Positions 5,885 through 7,323 of a stretch of 7,323 bases of DNA are shown here, one piece after another. Source of the stretch: Gammaproteobacteria bacterium (GTDB lineage: Bacteria; Pseudomonadota; Gammaproteobacteria; Steroidobacterales; GCA-2729495); assembly GCA_030429685.1 (NCBI GenBank), contig JAUIEY010000096.1:1-7323 (forward strand). Direction: 5' to 3'. The notes below the pieces were generated by a model that did not search any database, had not been told where the DNA came from, and saw only the letters and a list, made by a program, of their open reading frames with translations. Position 1 is the first letter of the stretch; every line of letters starts with the position of its first letter. The translations under genes were made by a program, and so were the position numbers.

Positions 5885-6517
5885 TTACTCGACCGGATTA
5901 GCGATTGCCACCACCTGGCCAATATAAGTTCCCTGCTCGATAGCATCGAGTGCAAACTGCGCGAGGTCGGCACGCGACACCTTGCTGCCGTTCGGATAGC
6001 TTTCTTCCAGAATTATGTTGTAGCGCTGTTCGGCCGGACCGTTTACGAGAAACGGCGCACGCAGGACCGTGGCGTCCACGCCCGCGGCAAGCACCTGCTG
6101 CTCCATCGCGTGCATGTCGCCGTAGTACTTGCGGCGCAGGAACAGGTAGATATTGCGCCGGATGCCGTCGCGTTTGATTTGCGCCGCCCCGGTCGAGGAA
6201 ATTGCCAGCAACCGCCGGATGCCATGCTGCTGCATGCCGGCAAGCACGGCTGCATGAGCAGCGGTACTCAGGTTGAAGCGCTTGTCCGCCAGGTTCTTTT
6301 TGCCGACGGTGGTAATCACCGCATCGGCGCCTGCCAGACCGGCAACAACGGAATCGGCATCAAAACCGTCGGCCTGTCGTTTGGTCACCCGCGGGTCAGC
6401 AAAGGCGATATTTTCCGGTGTGCGCGCCAGGCCAATGATGTTGTGTCCGCGCGCCAGTGCCTGCTCGATGAGTTGCGTGCCGGTCTCGCCCGATGCGCCC
6501 AGAATCGCGATATTCAT
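5885..6517 (-). CDS. NAD(P)-binding protein, BVR-B / NmrA-like atypical SDR
   Basis: This 210-residue single-domain Rossmann protein has the dinucleotide loop GASGETG at 7-13. Arg32 at the end of beta-2 could bind the NADP phosphate, TTVGKKN (69-75) and AISSTG (105-110) are typical later strands, and LRAPFLVNGP (152-161) plus VSRADLAQF (180-188) mark the C-terminal half. The classical SDR YxxxK catalytic pair is absent. Length and motif order resemble biliverdin reductase B/flavin reductase and the NAD(P)H-binding PF13460 group. The substrate is unknown. Its ATG shares ATGA with the stop of the upstream NTF2-like gene, and AGGTG lies just before it, so the two are probably translated together downstream of metH. 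It converges on moeB with only 9 bases between stops, leaving no room for a terminator. Confidence 0.85.
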   Translation of the reverse strand: MNIAILGASGETGTQLIEQALARGHNIIGLARTPENIAFADPRVTKRQADGFDADSVVAGLAGADAVITTVGKKNLADKRFNLSTAAHAAVLAGMQQHGIRRLLAISSTGAAQIKRDGIRRNIYLFLRRKYYGDMHAMEQQVLAAGVDATVLRAPFLVNGPAEQRYNIILEESYPNGSKVSRADLAQFALDAIEQGTYIGQVVAIANPVE

Positions 6518-6897
6518 ACCGCACCTGCGGCCGCATCGACCTCAGCTATTGGCAAGCTGACACAACGCGCCAGCTTGCCATCGCGACATTCATACACGCT
6601 CATGCGGCGTTGTCGCACCTCTTCGCCGTCTTTGCGCACAACATCGGTTTCCACCACGACTACAACGTTGCCAAAGGCTTTGGCGAAATCTACATGACCC
6701 GCGAGATAGTCGGGATTGTCCAGAATAAACTGCATGCCAATGGCCGCTTTCTCCCTGGAGTCGCACAATTGCACGAAGCCATCCGCTTGCAGATTGAACC
6801 AGGAAAAATCATCGGTGGCATGGGACAACATCGCCTCAACGTCGCCCGACCGGTAGGCTTCTGCCGAAGCCAGGTAGACCTGCTTGTAATCTGTCAT
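6514..6897 (-). CDS. NTF2-like / SnoaL-type small protein
   Basis: This 127-residue protein has the pattern of the NTF2-like superfamily: an N-terminal helix pair (YKQVYLASAEAYRSGDVEAM), a strand with DDFSWFNLQADG at about 29-40, a helix with SREKAAIGM, and long C-terminal beta strands (FGNVVVVVETDVV and RMSVYECRDGKL). Such folds act as small enzymes such as isomerases or cyclases, or as binding partners; no catalytic residue set can be named here. The alanine-rich tail follows the last strand. The start is supported by AAAAGGGGGGG two bases before the ATG, a strong but homopolymeric ribosome site. It begins 41 bases after metH on the same strand and ends in an ATGA overlap with the Rossmann protein gene. 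That suggests one operon and possibly one shared reaction. Confidence 0.82.
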   Translation of the reverse strand: MTDYKQVYLASAEAYRSGDVEAMLSHATDDFSWFNLQADGFVQLCDSREKAAIGMQFILDNPDYLAGHVDFAKAFGNVVVVVETDVVRKDGEEVRQRRMSVYECRDGKLARCVSLPIAEVDAAAGAV

Positions 6898-6922
6898 GAC
6901 CCCCCCTTTTGTGGCATGAACC

Positions 6923-6948
6923 GGCTGCCAGTTCAGGTTCAGGCAGCC
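6923..6948 (-). other. Short hairpin at the metH stop codon, with a tandem 6-base repeat in the loop
   Basis: GGCTGCC (6923-6929) and GGCAGCC (6942-6948) can form a seven-base-pair stem with a 12-base loop. The metH TGA (6941 to 6939) is at the edge of the loop, and gttcag is repeated in tandem at 6931-6942. No T-run follows in the direction of transcription, so I do not call it a terminator. It may limit readthrough from metH into the next two genes, or be chance in GC-rich DNA. Confidence 0.35.
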
Positions 6949-7323
6949 CGCTCATCATACGCGAGATTTGCTGCCAGCCAGCGCTCCGCCACGTCAACTG
7001 CAACACCTTTGCGACGGGCATAGTCCTCCAGCTGGTCACGGCCGATCTTGCCAACCGCGAAATAGGACGCATCCGGATGGGAATAATAGAACCCGCTCAC
7101 CGCGGCAGTCGGAACCATGGCGAACGACTCGGTCAGGGTGATGCCGGCGTTCTTATCGACGTTCAGCAGCTGCCACAGGGTGGCTTTCTCGGTATGGTCC
7201 GGACAGGCAGGGTAGCCGGGGGCAGGCCGGATGCCGCGGTAGTCTTCGGCGATGAGCTGCGCATTGTCGAGCTGTTCGTTGGCAGCATAGCCCCAGTAGT
7301 CACGCCGCACCTGTTCGTGCAGC
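6939..7323 (-). CDS. metH: Cobalamin-dependent methionine synthase, C-terminal part of the activation domain (partial)
   Basis: The frame is open through the right edge; the visible 128 residues are the very C-terminus of a protein normally about 1200 residues long. MetH transfers a methyl group from 5-methyltetrahydrofolate to homocysteine through cobalamin. The fragment belongs to the AdoMet-binding reactivation domain. RRDYWGYA is near the start, RPAPGYPACPDHTEK contains the RxxxGY AdoMet-binding motif, and LTESFAM, SGFYYSHPDASYFAVG and DQLEDYARRKG follow in the family order. The match to E. coli MetH is close along the whole piece, and the end DERAA falls where the family ends. A GTG at 7310 is an internal valine codon, not a start, since LHEQ before it also fits the family. 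Two small genes follow downstream on the same strand. Confidence 0.96.
   Translation of the reverse strand, partial: LHEQVRRDYWGYAANEQLDNAQLIAEDYRGIRPAPGYPACPDHTEKATLWQLLNVDKNAGITLTESFAMVPTAAVSGFYYSHPDASYFAVGKIGRDQLEDYARRKGVAVDVAERWLAANLAYDERAA

Noticed and set aside
6110..7023. Plus-strand open frames (6110-6697 and 6493-7023) across the NTF2-like and Rossmann genes
   Set aside because: They cross gene boundaries on the other strand and lack motifs. The minus-strand genes have domain signatures, good ribosome sites and an ATGA overlap.
6939..7310. A separate 123-residue gene starting at GTG 7310
   Set aside because: The frame continues upstream with LHEQ, which matches MetH. The GTG is an internal Val codon of a gene cut by the window edge.

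Overview
This GC-rich window looks like a chromosomal segment of a gammaproteobacterium. The gene content is close to the hemA-prfA-prmC neighbourhood of pseudomonads, where a TPR lipoprotein gene runs divergently from the release-factor cluster. I cannot name the species from sequence alone. No rRNA, tRNA, CRISPR array, phage gene or insertion sequence was seen, and no stretch longer than 300 bases lacks a gene.

Layout. Positions 1-754 (minus) hold the N-terminal 251 residues of a TPR lipoprotein that runs off the left edge. Forty bases away and divergent lies prfA (795-1877, plus), the class I release factor RF1. It is followed after 22 bases by a PLP-dependent cysteine synthase/cystathionine beta-synthase-like gene (1900-2910, plus). 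A Cys/Met-metabolism PLP enzyme, cystathionine gamma-lyase/synthase-like, faces it (3017-4174, minus). The 106-base gap between these two gene ends is almost filled by a 91-base imperfect palindrome (2921-3011). A 71-base divergent spacer with operator-like symmetry then leads to prmC (4246-5133, plus), the methyltransferase that modifies the GGQ glutamine of RF1. A moeB/thiF-type E1-like enzyme (5117-5875, plus) overlaps the end of prmC. On the minus strand, the C-terminal end of metH (6939-7323, running off the right edge) is followed by an NTF2-like small protein (6514-6897) and a BVR-B/NmrA-like NAD(P)-binding protein (5885-6517). The last two overlap by ATGA.

How the genes fit together. 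RF1 and PrmC are a functional pair. Between them sits a PLP gene pair that could interconvert homocysteine, cystathionine and cysteine. MetH, which remethylates homocysteine to methionine, is nearby. The window is therefore a mixture of translation termination, sulfur amino acid metabolism and sulfur-carrier activation (MoeB/ThiF). The usual hemA gene is not between the TPR gene and prfA.

I found no convincingly undescribed system. The points most worth a second look are the palindrome between the convergent PLP genes, the insertion of that pair between prfA and prmC, the absence of hemA at its expected place, and the small metH-linked operon of unknown purpose.
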